Shown: one piece after another, positions 22,542-33,615 of the stretch
Layout: each line of letters begins with the position of its first letter
Numbering within the stretch: the stretch's first letter is position 1
NCBI GenBank assembly: GCA_963921795.1
Contig: OY997651.1
Location: 42,679,856-42,743,855 of the forward strand
DNA: 64,000 nt
Direction: 5' to 3'
Source: Nannobrachium achirus
Lineage: Eukaryota > Chordata > Actinopteri > Myctophiformes > Myctophidae
The notes under the pieces: generated by a model
What the model saw: only the letters and a program-made list of their open reading frames with translations
What the model was told of the DNA's origin: nothing
Database searches by the model: none
Program-made: the position numbers and the translations under genes

Positions 22542-22975
22542 CAGTGGTTCCCAAACCTTTTAGCCTGTGACCCAAAAATGTAGACATTCGCCCGGGACCC
22601 AAACTAGTGAAAATAGCTGATCTGCAAGCTCACAACGTGTCGCTTCAAGACACTTTGGGAGCTTGTAGATTGGCTATTTTCACTACTTCTTAACTATTAG
22701 TCATGGGATTTCTTAGATGTGTTTGTGAGGATTATGTAATTATGTATTTCAAAAGATTTTCTATATTTTTAAATCTACATTATAGTTCTTGTAGTAAAAG
22801 AATATTGGATTATTACTTGAACCGTGACCCATACAAATGGGTCCGTGACCTACAAATGGATCTCGACCTAGTGTTTAGTTTTTTATTTTGACACTTGCTT
22901 TGGCAATGTAAACATATATTTTCTCATGCCAATAAAGCTACCGGTATTTTTAAATGAATTGTTTGGGAAACAGTG
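22542..22975. mobile_element. hAT-like MITE with cassette and probable 8-bp duplication
   Basis: CAGTGGTTCCCAAAC at the left and GTTTGGGAAACAGTG at the right are inverted with small changes. Flanks CTTTAAGC (22534-22541) and GGTTAAGC (22976-22983) agree at six of eight bases. The cassette (22607-22682) sits between ACTAGTGAAAATAG and CTATTTTCACTA. The right part also contains GGCAATGTAAACATATATTT and CATGCCAATAAAGCT, shared with 63734-63783. Confidence 0.7.
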
Positions 22976-23003
22976 GGTTAAGCCATCCTTTCACATGCAT
23001 GTT

Positions 23004-23074
23004 ATGACATGACATGACATGACATGACATGACATGACATGACATGACATGACATGACATGACATGACATGACA
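23004..23074. repeat. (ACATG)n pentanucleotide microsatellite
   Basis: About 14 perfect ACATG units ending in GACAGCC. It directly follows the hAT-like element at 22542. Confidence 0.97.
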
Positions 23075-24130
23075 GCCAGTGTGTGGAAGTGTTGGGAGCA
23101 GCTCTCAGAAGAAAGAGGTCATTATAGTGCACAGTGTGCATGGTGGACAGTTTGGGTCCAGATGGCCTTGGCAGAGAGATGCTCCACACCAACCTGCTGT
23201 GAGAGTGTAGACAGCTCACAACCTCACTGCAGTCTCTCACAGCATCAAAGCAACCTCAGCACCACAGCACAGCAGCGCTAAAGCTTATATTTCATACTCA
23301 TTTATTTTTTACTTCTCAAACTTCTTTCGTGCTAAGGACCACCGAAATTTTTTCTATTTGTTCAGATTTGTTTTTTCTGAAGCAAGTTAAGATTTTGTTC
23401 AACATGTTTTGTTTTAACTCACTCACTGCCAAGTATATTTAAAGATGAGGTGCCATGATTCATACGGCCAGCTCACGTATTAGCAGGGTGGTACCAGTCA
23501 CCAGAAAAAAATAACGGGTGTTTTTAATGAATCTATCATGGTTAAAATGGTGCTTGAAGATACAATGGGTGTGTATGGGGAGGGGTCCTGGGGGAGGAGG
23601 GCCTGGTAACATTTACATAAAATTTCTAAATATTGAATATTGAAAATATGAACGATTTTGTGAAATCGTGAAATATCCCTTTAAATACAGTAGCCTACTT
23701 GAGTAAAAGTTCTTAGTTACTTTCCCGTAGCCCCCCACTGTGAATCCTCTGTCGGGGTGCAGCGCAGTCTGCGCTGCAGGTGGTAATCAAAGTGCACCAT
23801 ACTGATAATGCACACGGGTGTCATCCCTTAGTGGTAGAATCCTGTGTTGGCCTTGAAACCTAAGAATAACGCGTTCCTTCACATTGCAATGACAAGAGAA
23901 AGAAAATTAATAAAACAACGAGAAAGAAAGAAAGAGAGGAGATGGGGAAACTGTGGGCGGTATTCTCTCCTGTGAGAGCGCGCAGCGACAGCAGGCCGGC
24001 ATCTGGCTTGTCCTGTCGGCTCGCAGGTTCATAAATATTGTAAATGAGTTTATAATTTAGTTAATTTGTAGCACAGGGGTTTGTGCACGGGGTCCATGGT
24101 GATGTGCATGTGGTTATACTGTAGCGTAGT
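23075..24130. other. Unassigned spacer with decayed transposon words
   Basis: CTTCTCAAACTTCTTTCGTG at 23312 and TTAACTCACTCACTGCC at 23414 look like decayed transposon ends. No gene is recognised. Confidence 0.35.
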
Positions 24131-24136
24131 ATTGCA

Positions 24137-24981
24137 AGTCGTCGCTGTCGGGCAGGAACCTTGTATCTCCTGGTTTCAAATTTGTACCTTTTTTCGTAAA
24201 GTAAAGCCCTGCTTCACCATACAAGACTTTCACACAAAACTAGTGAAAATGTGCCGATCTACAAGCACACAACGCCTCGCATTGTGTGCTTGATCGCATT
24301 GATTTCCCGCTGTACCACGCTGCGATGCCCGTAGATCCCGGAAATCTAATTAGCTTTAATCATTATGAAACAATTAAAAGTATGATCGCTGTATATAGCC
24401 GTTTCGGAGTCTTATGCCCGCCTCCTAACTGTATCCTGCCGTATTTCCGGTTCTGACCGGATCTAGGTTTCCGTATCCTGTCCAAGGCCCAATCGTAGCT
24501 TCTGTCCCATCTGTTTACATTGTAAACAGAGGAAGGAGCAGCACGGTCATTTCATTGTCTTTTTTCACGCGTTTTTTTATTTATTTGATAGCTGTTTGAT
24601 TCTTGTGCCCGCCTGGCATATGATCCGCACACATATCGTCTGCTATGTGCGCGAACGTGTCCACGTGTTACCATAGCGCACAGCTGGCCGTTTTCCAATG
24701 TTTGTAACACTGGCGGATACAGCAGGGGTAACAGCCTGGCAACGGATTTGTCAATTCCAATGGATTTTTTTTATTCGAAAGCTGTCATCTTGTCTACCGG
24801 TCTACTACATGAGTCGCGCACAGATCATGCACTATGCGTGCACGTGCCCACGTTAAAAGGTAAGGACAATTTGGCAGCTGCTTACTACAGCTATGTTTAA
24901 AATGGCAGCAAAATTGTTAAGTGATAAATACAAAATGAACGGTTTTGGACATACAAGATTTCCACCCGACACTGCCGAAAT
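24137..24981. mobile_element. MITE family B copy interrupted by ~600 bp
   Basis: Left GTCGTCGCTGTCGGGCAGG with TTGTATCTCC, the cassette arm GATCTACAAGCACACAACGC and CATTGTGTGCTTG (24255-24293) are followed at once by foreign CpG-rich sequence. The expected right part (GATAAATACAAAATGAACGG, TACAAGATTTCCACCCGACA) resumes at 24921. The inserted segment is unassigned. Confidence 0.6.
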
Positions 24982-25401
24982 ACTGTACGTAATGTGTATG
25001 TGGTTATGCTGCAGGCTTATATCTGTATATACCGTTCACTGTGTTCATTTGTAGCACCGTGGGCTGCATGCGACCCATGGTGTTGTGTACAGTATGTAGT
25101 TGGAACACTGGTGATAGCGTTGGGATTCAGGGACCGTGCAGAGTGTACACAACATGGAACCAAATGGAACCCTTATGGGTCTGTCTGTAACTCTCTGAGA
25201 GCATACGAACGCAATCAGACGGCACCTCTCTGAGGCTGGTTCCGTGCGTACGCACTCAGAGTTAAATATACACTGAGGATTTGACGGTGCCGGATTGGCA
25301 CGGTCCGAATGATAAAACAACCTATCAGACCGGGGGACTGTGGCCTAATGCATCAAACTGGTGGTCCGTGAAATGAGAATCACATTTCTGCTCTTCACCT
25401 C

Positions 25402-25403
<2 letters not shown>

Positions 25404-25484
<81 letters not shown>

Positions 25485-25493
25485 TTCTCCCCC
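25404..25493. repeat. (CT)n microsatellite
   Basis: Perfect CT for about 65 bases, then CTTT-interrupted CT. Confidence 0.97.
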
Positions 25494-25508
25494 CATGTTT
25501 GTGTGAGG

Positions 25509-26024
25509 CAGGGGTGTCACAAGGGGGGGAAAGTGGGACTGAGTTACTAGGGCCCAAGGTGGAGGGGCCTTAAAATACTTTAGCTATTGAAAAATAGCAG
25601 ATATACATGCTCACAGCGAGCTTGTAGATCTGCTATTTTTGAAAAGAAATTGTGAAAATGTGTGCAAAACTTGTAACTCAACTACATTTGTAACTCAAAT
25701 TATGCTTCTGGGGGTCCCTGGAACTAAATATTTTGAGATGGGGGTCCGTGGCCAAATACATATAATTTTGGGGGTCCTTCACATGAAAAAGTTTGAGCAC
25801 CACTGACATAGAAACATAAAAAAACCCTGCACAAATTTTCACGAATTTTCAAAAAATTGCAGATCTGCAAGCTCGCAGCGTGGCACTGTGAGCTTGTATA
25901 TCTGCTATTTTTCAATAGTTAAAGTAAAGCAAACCTCCTCGGCCCTCCTCCTATGAAGAACATTCATGGGGGGCCCGCAGTGAATCCTTCCGCCCAGGGC
26001 CCAGAATTTGGTGCGACGCCCCTG
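25509..26024. mobile_element. hAT-like MITE with 8-bp duplication and two cassettes
   Basis: CAGGGGTGTCACAAGGGG at the left is inverted to GGTGCGACGCCCCTG at the right. Flanks GTGTGAGG (25501-25508) and GTGTGAAG (26025-26032) match at seven of eight bases, the length expected for hAT. Two cassettes lie at 25585-25645 and 25850-25920. Between them is the GGTCC-rich stretch and a GTTTGAGCACCACTG word shared with the TTAA-flanked family A, although the outer ends differ. Confidence 0.85.
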
Positions 26025-26314
26025 GTGTGAAGTGCCTGCTCATTGATGTGTTGACCACATGTTTTGGACACATGCAGTTGGCTCCCTTTGCTTCTCTCCG
26101 TGGAGGCTCCGTACGTATACGCAGACAGATGGACCCGGTGGGAGTTGGCACATCAACCCTTCTACATCCCATCAGCCCTGGCTGTCGCACAGTGGCAGCG
26201 CATCACACGGTCACATCGTGACACTGTGCTCTTCATCCGCTATAGCAGTGACATTATGCTAATTCGCCACGGCCTCGTGTTTGCATTGGACATGCATTTT
26301 TCATGCATCGTTAT

Positions 26315-26554
26315 CAGTGGTGTAAAGTACATTTACTCAAGTACAGTACTGAAGTACAATGTTGAGGGTTGTCTTTTTCTTTACTTTACTGGAGTATTTC
26401 CAAATTTAGTACTCTTAATTCTACTCCACTTCAAGCAAATATTATAGTTTTGCGCGACTACAGTTATTTGAAATCTTTATAGGTTACTAGTTACTTTGCA
26501 GTTTGTATTATTACAAAACATACATTAACTATTTGAGTACATTTACCACCACTG
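26315..26554. mobile_element. MITE with CAGTGGTGTAAAGTACATTT ends
   Basis: CAGTGGTGTAAAGTACATTT and AGTACATTTACCACCACTG are inverted. The interior is rich in ACTCAAGTAC/AAGTAC words, a common teleost class. Related fragments lie at 15515-15865, 37619-37760 and 42606-42706. Confidence 0.7.
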
Positions 26555-26977
26555 CATATTATGCAATTGAATTAAACATCAACAATTGATGATGGCCTTC
26601 ATATAAAATCACTGTGAGTTTCAGAGATAAACACTCAACCTGCCAGTTGCCCCATGCCTTGTTTGTCAGCTAGGGTTACATTATTCAAGCAATGTATCAA
26701 TTTTGCAAACATGTGCCTGAAACAAGGATTTTCCAATGAGGTTTGCGCAGTGAATTATTAAGCTCTCAAGCTTTTTATATAATGCTGAAGGAGAAGTTAA
26801 AGATTAAAAAGATACAGCTGATGAACAGCAGGAAACATATTGAACTGTGTGGTAAAAGAAATCAACCAAGGGATCCAATTTCATCTCTGAAGATCAATGT
26901 TGCAAATGAATGCACTGTACAAATCTGGGTGAAAAGATCAGGCAATAGACTGATATACTGTTATATAATATACGCAT

Positions 26978-27876
26978 TAGGGATTGGACAATAATTGTTA
27001 TTATCGTTTATCGTGATAAAAAAATGCTCACAACGGCGGTTGTATCAAATATATCGCTCTATGTCGCGCTATGGAAGAGTGCCTTCTGGCGTGAACACGT
27101 TCCCATAGCGACACATCTCGCTCATGTTATCACGAACCCGGGGTTACGTTCGTGACCTATAGGTTTTAATTAATCGGTTTGTGAAATTGTCCTCCGTTGT
27201 GCACTAGGATGAATTAGCTTTTGTTGAGATTCAGCACAACTTAAACCCCTCTATATTTGATAAAACAGACCTTTAAAGACTTAAGAGCACATTATTACAC
27301 TAAAATAGCATGCTCACAAGCAAGCTCACAACGCAAACAAGTTGTGAACTTGTAGATCGCCTATTTTTGGCAAGCGTTCCTACCAAAATAGGGATGCTGG
27401 GAGTTCAAGTGCTTAAGGAAAATGCCATTTTATGTTTTAAACATATTTTGAGGATCGTGATAACATTGTTACTTGCAAAGTAGTCTCGCATAGCCAGACA
27501 ACTATTCCACAATCTCCGAATGCTATATAGAGTCTGGAACTAGACCTCCTGAACGGTGAGTAATGGAAGCTGGCATCTATGTTCATGAAAATATATTTTA
27601 AAATGTCATTTCTGCTAAGCAGCAAGCTAAAAATGCTTGGATGTTTTTATTTATATTAGGATAAATGTGCACGATGTTAAAAATGAAATGGAAGTGGGGA
27701 GGAGGCTTCACTTCCGCTTTAAACGGGCACTCATCATAAGAACTTCCGTCCGCCAGACTGTATGATGGGAGCATTTGCAGATCGCGGAGTCAACAGTATG
27801 GCCTCGTGAGACTACTTGCAAAGATTTTTGCCACAATAATCGTGACATGTAATTTCCATAATATCGTCCCATCCTG
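26978..27876. mobile_element. hAT-like MITE related to 9887-10293, with insertion
   Basis: TAGGGATTGGACAATA at the left and TATCGTCCCATCC at the right match the ends of 9887-10293, as do TTATCGTTTATCGTGATAAA and GTCCTCCGTTGTGCACTAGG. The cassette at 27305-27367 is decayed. A 334-bp element (27481-27814) has inserted in its right half. Confidence 0.7.
27481..27814. mobile_element. Nested MITE with TAGTCTC ends and target duplication
   Basis: TAGTCTCGCATAGCC at the left and GGCCTCGTGAGACTA at the right are imperfect inverted repeats. The host words CTTGCAAAG (27472-27480) and CTTGCAAAG (27815-27823) form a 9-bp direct repeat on the two sides (8-10 bp depending on the boundary). It is clearly younger than the element around it. 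Confidence 0.75.
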
Positions 27877-27884
27877 GAGCTTAA

Positions 27885-28331
27885 CCCATTTAGAACGGGT
27901 ACACATTATATTTTTGAAAAATCGTGAAAATTCAATTTTGACCCGATTCTATAAGTGTCTTTTGAATCCTTCTAAGGTTTTTTGAAAAACCCTATGTTTC
28001 TATGTCAGCAATCTGGCCAGCCATCGTCAAAGAAAAGGTCCTTTTCACTTAACTGGAGCTCAGTTGGTCTGTTCTTGAGAGACTACTATGTCAGTGGTTC
28101 TCAAACTTTTTCATGTGAAGGACCCCCAAAATTATATTTATTTAGCCACGGACACCCATCTCAAAATATCTTGTTCCGGGGACCACCCAGAAGCAAAATT
28201 TGAGTTACAAACGTTCGGTTTGAAAGATATTCAAAGATTTGCACACATTTTTACGACTTTTTCAAAAATAGCAGATCTACATATCTGCTATTTTTCAATA
28301 GCTAAAGCATTCAATAATTCTAGGCCTAAAT
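27885..28331. mobile_element. TTAA-type MITE family A, full length, inverted
   Basis: TTAA (27881-27884) CCCATTTAG at one end and CTAGGCCTAAAT then TTAA (28332-28335) at the other. Contains GACCCGATTCTATAAGTGTC, CAGCAATCTGGCCAGCCATC and an internal CAGTGGTTCTCAAAC (from 28092). The distal cassette (28262-28306) has lost its loop and reads AGCAGATCTAC-ATATCTGCT. Confidence 0.75.
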
Positions 28332-28335
28332 TTAA

Positions 28336-28920
28336 TACGCATAGTATAGAGATACTGGCAGGGTGCACAAGAAACGTGCTGTTGATCGGTCAAGCGGTTT
28401 TGCGGGATTAGCTCCAGACACACACAGACAGACATCCGATCCTCTTATGATGTTTGCCTCCTCCAAAGCCACAACGTAAAAATGTGCCGCACAAAATGTG
28501 TCAGTGATTGTTGACGGATGAAGGGACGCTGTAATGACCTTTAGATTCAAGGTTCGATCAGGGTGATGAGGAGCTACCTGCAGTACAGACAGGATCATTA
28601 ACATCAATGTCCTTGTAAAGCTTTAGTTCTTTACTAAAACATTTGAGTAATTTATATATTCATTGCTTAAGTCACTCGTGAAAATGTGAAATCCTTGGCA
28701 TTAGAATTTTCATATGAAGGTTATATTTCATAATAGTACAATTCAAGTACAATTATAAGACAGATTAATTTGAGCTATATACAACTTAATAAACATGGAT
28801 TACTAAACCAAAAAAACTAACCTAAAACAGAAGTTTGACACATTCCGATGAACAGAATAACTTTAAGGTATGGGATTTATCGCCCATGGATCCTCAAGCA
28901 TGCCTCTAAGAATATCATTA
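28336..28920. other. Unassigned spacer
   Basis: AT-rich sequence without recognised elements or genes. Confidence 0.35.
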
Positions 28921-28941
28921 CAGTTCACGAACCGTGAACTG
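28921..28941. promoter_or_regulatory. 21-bp hairpin CAGTTCACG-AAC-CGTGAACTG
   Basis: A perfect 9-bp inverted repeat around three bases. AGTTCA half-sites resemble nuclear-receptor half-sites, but the spacing fits no standard element, so a regulatory role is speculative. Confidence 0.3.
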
Positions 28942-29110
28942 AAGCCAAACACCGCGTCCAGGTGAGTTTTAGGGCTTTCCCAGATATCAATCTATTATCC
29001 AAGCCTCCAGTGAACCTCTCACTGTTTGCAGAGGAATGATGAGTCACTTTTGAGGTTCGCTGAGCACAGATGGGACTTTTTCCAGCAATGCTCTGCTCCA
29101 CAATCACACA

Positions 29111-29467
29111 TTAAATGTCATTCTTTTTTATTTTAAGGCTTTTTTCATGATTCCTGACCTCAATTACACCAAAAAGACTGAACTTTCAACATTCTGTGTT
29201 TTTTCAGTAATCTGTAGTTTTTTTTAAATTACTACGCTCAGAAAAGTGAGTTAGTTCTTTTGCCTCTGGACGTACGCATCATCATCCAGGGGAGGGTGTG
29301 GCTGTACGGGAGGGTGAACGAAACAACCAAAGTGCTGAATGGTAAATGGTGCATTGGACCGATGCAAACATGTAAAGTAACAGCAAAGGTGATACACCGT
29401 GACCCTCCCCCACAACCACACCCTCCCCTGGATAATGATGCGTACGTCCAGAGAAGAATGAACTGTT
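29111..29467. mobile_element. Truncated TTAA foldback MITE (copy 1)
   Basis: Begins at TTAAATGTCATTC. TTTTCATGATTCCTGACCTC, CAGTAATCTGTAG and CTCAGAAAAGTGAG follow. The centre folds (CCTCTGGACGTACGC...GCGTACGTCCAGAG, with CCAGGGGAGGGTGTGG facing CCACACCCTCCCCTGG). The right third of the full element at 36524-36997 is missing. Confidence 0.7.
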
Positions 29468-29599
29468 TAGTGTTTAGTTTTTGTATAGATGAGCTTCTTT
29501 CTCTGAAAGGCACTCCACACGTCCTAGACTCATCTCCCTCCCAAAATATGGGATAAACTCCCCATTGCATTCGGAACTGCAGGCTCACCCCCAATCTTT

Positions 29600-29683
29600 C
29601 TGAACTCTTAGGTCGTGTGTGTGCTAACACTGTCCATGGTCCTGAACTCTTAGGTCGTGTGTGTGCTAACACTGTCCATGGTG
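29600..29683. repeat. 42-bp tandem duplication
   Basis: Two near-identical units from CTGAACTCTTAGGTCG to CTGTCCATGG. Confidence 0.9.
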
Positions 29684-30467
29684 CTGCACTGGTAAGGGCC
29701 GTTCACACTGAGCACTATAAATATAACTGTAGAAGTATACGGTAGTTTTAAAATTTCGAAAAATACAATGGTGAGCAATATAGTTATAGTTATAGTTATC
29801 GTGTCCGGTGGGAATGGTGCCTTAGGTTTGTATGTGCTTGTGCTGTCCAGGCGCGCATTGTAAGGCTAGGGCTCCACCAAAATGACGGCAGCGTGCCGGC
29901 GTCGGACAGCGTAAAAAAACGCTGACGTTGATGTCGGCAGTGGAGCACCCTTCATTAATTAAAACGGGGAGCGTTACCAGCGTTGACGTTGACGCGACGC
30001 TAGCATTACAGTATATTGTTTCCCTTTGTTTGTCCGTTTTAACTAATCAAACTACATTAAATTAGAAGAGTAATTCACAAGTTATTATCTTGTTTATCTG
30101 CTATTTTTTTATGGTTAAACTGGTTAAAATATTGCTAAAATCTTAATTGGCACAGACACTTTCCTAGTTGTAATGGGTTAAAAAACCATTTACACACAGA
30201 CTCACCGGCATTCAGAACAACAGCCCTAATTGTGGCCATGATTGGATCGACCGTGCATTGATGGCATCGATTTGGACTGAATGTGAGGTGAACGTAGCGG
30301 AGCGTCTGCCCAGAACAAAGGGCCCTACGGAACTCATTACACTCATCACACTGAACATGAAAACGACCAGATTGAGTTTTATACTGCATGTCTGGTGTGG
30401 ACAAGCTGGGCACATAATGAGGAGCTGCACTATGTCAGAGGAGAACAATGTTTCTGGTGGATTAAAA

Positions 30468-30891
30468 CAGTGGTTCTCAACCTTTTCAGGCCACGACCCA
30501 CAAAATAATCTTATTTTTAACTGGGACCCCCTCCACCCTGACGAGCACTAAGAGTTGAGGCGTTACATTTTGTTCAACACAGTTCTATTTTGAAAATAGC
30601 AGATGTACCGTACATGCTCACGTTGCGAGTCGTTGTGAGCTATTGGCTATTTTCACATGTTCTGCCTCTAATATTTGACAACTTGGCCAATGTTTAATTT
30701 GTCATTTTAGAGGTATTAAAAGGTCCTTAAATTGTCACTTTAGAAATGTGCAGATACCCTCTACACTTATGTTGGTTTCTTTGCTGTTGAGTGAGAAAAC
30801 AATGTTGCACTTTAAGTTAATCATCTGGGGACCCCCCAAAATAATTTGTGGACCGCCCTGTGGGTCCTGACCAACAGGTTGAGAACCACTG
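30468..30891. mobile_element. hAT-like MITE with 8-bp target duplication
   Basis: CAGTGGTTCTCAACC at the left and GGTTGAGAACCACTG at the right are perfectly inverted over 15 bases. Flanks GATTAAAA (30460-30467) and GATAAAAA (30892-30899) match at seven of eight. Sub-terminal GACCCAC/GTGGACCGCCC words pair. The cassette at 30590-30655 is partly decayed. Confidence 0.9.
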
Positions 30892-30998
30892 GATAAAAAA
30901 GGCAGAAATTAGAATGAACTGGAACTGGTTGGAAGTGTTTATTGTAATTCTGAATGTCCATGCAGAATCACCTCTAAAATAATGACAGAATAGCTTGT

Positions 30999-31052
30999 AT
31001 ATTGTCACTGTTGGGTGGAAACCTTTTATGTCCAAAACCATTTTCAGGAAAC
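30999..31052. mobile_element. Family B MITE left-end fragment
   Basis: TATTGTCACTGTTGGGTGGA and TTTTATGTCCAAAACC correspond to the left ~50 bases of family B. The rest is absent. Confidence 0.55.
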
Positions 31053-32002
31053 GAAGGAAGAAACAACAACAACTTGTGTTCCAATGGATCCTATTTAGTC
31101 ACAAACTCTTGTTAGTACTTTTCATTGGTAATACAATATTTATTATACACCTCTTTATGCTCTACCAGGGGATCAGATTGGACTATTGAGGTGATAAATT
31201 GAGTTGATCAAAAAAACATCATTAGCCATTATTGCTTGTGCATAAACCGTTTCTCCACAAATGAAAAAATCTGATGTCTGATGTTTATTATTCACATGAC
31301 ATTAGTGTCTCATTCTTTGTTTGGTTGTTTGTTTTATAAAATTATTGTCTCGTTCTATGCTTGTATCCTATTCTAATTGGCAGTCTTTAATAAGACTTAA
31401 AAGCAACGGTGGTTTTCACTGTCTGGCATGCAAGGGGCGATCACGCCAGCCTCAGAAAACAGCCTTTTTTTAAAGAAACATGATTTCCTTTGGTGTTAAA
31501 AGCCTTTTGGCAGCCAGTTTTAAACGTCATTGATAATTGCACATTCACGGTAGCTTTGTTTGCCATACTTTAGCTTTTAGCAGGTCAAAACATGCTTTTT
31601 AAAGTGCAGTTTAATCTGCCCACCAGAGTGTGGGGACACTGGGGTTAATGGTAACTTGGGCAAAGTACAATTTGCATTTCATGAATGTTCTCTCTATAGT
31701 CACACAGGCTTGATCTGAGATCAGTGCAAAGTTGATCAGAGTTCTGATCACAATGATCAGGATCTGCCAAACATCAAGAATGTGTGTGACTTTGATGTTT
31801 AAGGTTTTTGAAGATAAGCTACTTTAAAGTATCAGTCAGGGCCAGTGTCATTTTCTGTAAGATTAAATGTGCCTAAAAAGTGTGCTGGGAACCATATGAT
31901 CATTAGCTCGCTGTGCTCTGCAGTAGGCGTGGCATATAGGCTTACGAGCTGCCATACACCCCATAGAGCTGCCTCTATGGTGTGCAATGCATTACAGTAA
32001 TA
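31053..32002. other. Unassigned spacer
   Basis: AT-rich. Around 31709-31775 several GATC words form short overlapping inverted repeats (GATCTGAGATCAG, TTCTGATCACAATGATCAGG). No gene is recognised. Confidence 0.35.
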
Positions 32003-32010
32003 ATGTAATG

Positions 32011-32429
32011 CAGTCTTCAACGTTTTCAGGCCAAGGACCCCTTAGCTGAGAGAGAGATGAAGCAGGGACCCCCACAACCTTTTCATAGATCATCGGTGTA
32101 TTTTGGATTCATGTCAGTTTGTGTTTTCAGATATTTAACCACGTCTACTTGAACCGTAAATACTTAATTAACTTGACCTTTCATTCTGTACTTAGTCTGC
32201 TCTTTTCCCCATCAACACCAAACCTCTTTGCCAAAAATAGCCTATCTACAACCTCTGTGAGCTTGTAGATCGGCTATTTTTGGCTAAAGTTCTCAGAATA
32301 TGGACACTAGAGTTCAAGTGTTTAATATAAAAAAGGGGAAAAACTTTCTATCACTAAAGTTTTGGAGGACCCCCTGTAGTAACTCTGAGGACCCCCTATG
32401 GGTCCCGGACCCTCTGTTGAAGACCCCTG
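32011..32429. mobile_element. hAT-like MITE with 8-bp target duplication
   Basis: CAGTCTTCAACGTTTTC at the left and CTGTTGAAGACCCCTG at the right are inverted, the left having lost a few bases. Flanks ATGTAATG (32003-32010) and GTGTAATG (32430-32437) match at seven of eight. A cassette (32233-32285) sits between CCAAAAATAGCC and GGCTATTTTTGG. A truncated relative lies at 53385-53545. Confidence 0.85.
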
Positions 32430-33615
32430 GTGTAATGGAGGTGCTGGTGTTATATTTACAAAAAAAGAAAATAACAATGTATTTTTCATATTAGCACTTG
32501 GGATGCCTTTATTTTGGTAATTATTTGGCTATAGAGTGACCCGGAAGCCACAATCGAGTCCATGTTGTGGAAATTCACGGCCTGTAATGGCGGCCGAGTA
32601 TGTTTATTTTCACACGGAAATGAAAAATCCTAACCGCGGCTGATCCTCACCGCCCCGTCACTGAGGAAAAAAATCGGCTCTCTGTATTTTTGGAAGAAGA
32701 TTCAGGGATAAAGCTGTTTCTTTGCATCAGCAATGAGATTAGACACTTTATGATGCTGGTGGCCGAGTTGCATCATGGGATATGTAGTGTTTTTGCTCAC
32801 CAGCGGCCGCAGCAGTGCCTGTTTACCTGGTAACCATGGTAACACTTCCCTGGACGTGATAACGGGGCCTTGGTGCCGCTGCCCCATAATTCTTATCACG
32901 CTCCTGGACGTGTTTAGCAGCGGAAGTGTCAAAACATGACCCGAATACATGACCCAAAAGTTGGATCTGTTTTGACGGCAGCCATTCTTACTGATGAAAA
33001 ACTCCTGAAAGTCCACTTATCTATCTATTCTGAACAAAGCGCACGCACAGTTAAACGGTCAGTACTGTACACTGTCACGCAGGTATGCGTGCAGGCCAGG
33101 GTAATACTTTTTTTTAAGGCTTAAGACTCTTAAAGATTATTTTCCCTGATTGGTGACAATCCTGACAGATCTTTACTATTTTCAACCTGTGTTTATCACA
33201 CGATAGTTGGTGCATTCTCTAACTCTAACCCCTCCTCTGTGCTTCATTAATAATGGGATTAATTAGTACATTTTATCTGAGAGAACATTTTCCAGATAAA
33301 TGTAGTGTTGGGAAACAATAATCACTTGTTTATTTTCCATGCTGGGGGTGGCCTGGGTGGGCGCATAGAATATTCATTAGTGTTTTGATGTATAGGTGTA
33401 CTGTGTGCGCAATTAACTCTGTTGATCTCACCAGATTTCCAGGAGATGGATGACATTTTAATCATCACTTCATTTATCCCCATAAAGCCAAGATAGAAAC
33501 AGGCTCATTTCAGCACATAACTTACAGAGCTCATCTTTCAGGAACCTTTTTGTATTATCTGTGTATAGCCAATTTTAATATAGGATTTGACGTACAAAGA
33601 AGTGTATAGAGCTTA
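32430..33615. other. Moderately CpG-containing spacer
   Basis: 32520-32960 contains GCGGCCG, CCGCGGC and CGGAAG words and two sequence-specific sites (see 32765-32843). No coding exon is recognised. Confidence 0.35.
32830..32843. promoter_or_regulatory. RFX X-box-like motif
   Basis: GTAACCATGGTAAC fits the X-box consensus GTHNYYATRRNAAC at every position and is nearly palindromic. About 55 bases upstream, ACTACATATCCCATGATGC on the minus strand (32770-32788) resembles the ZNF143 site ACTACAATTCCCATGATGC. Together they hint at a promoter or enhancer, but no transcript is recognisable next to it. Confidence 0.4.

Noticed and set aside
28921..28941. Nuclear-receptor response element
   Set aside because: Half-site-like words are inverted with a 7-base gap, which is not a standard arrangement; listed only as a low-confidence palindrome.
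29238..29672. 144-residue minus-strand frame
   Set aside because: Spans the foldback MITE copy and the 42-bp tandem duplication (a repeated peptide is visible), so it is repeat-derived.
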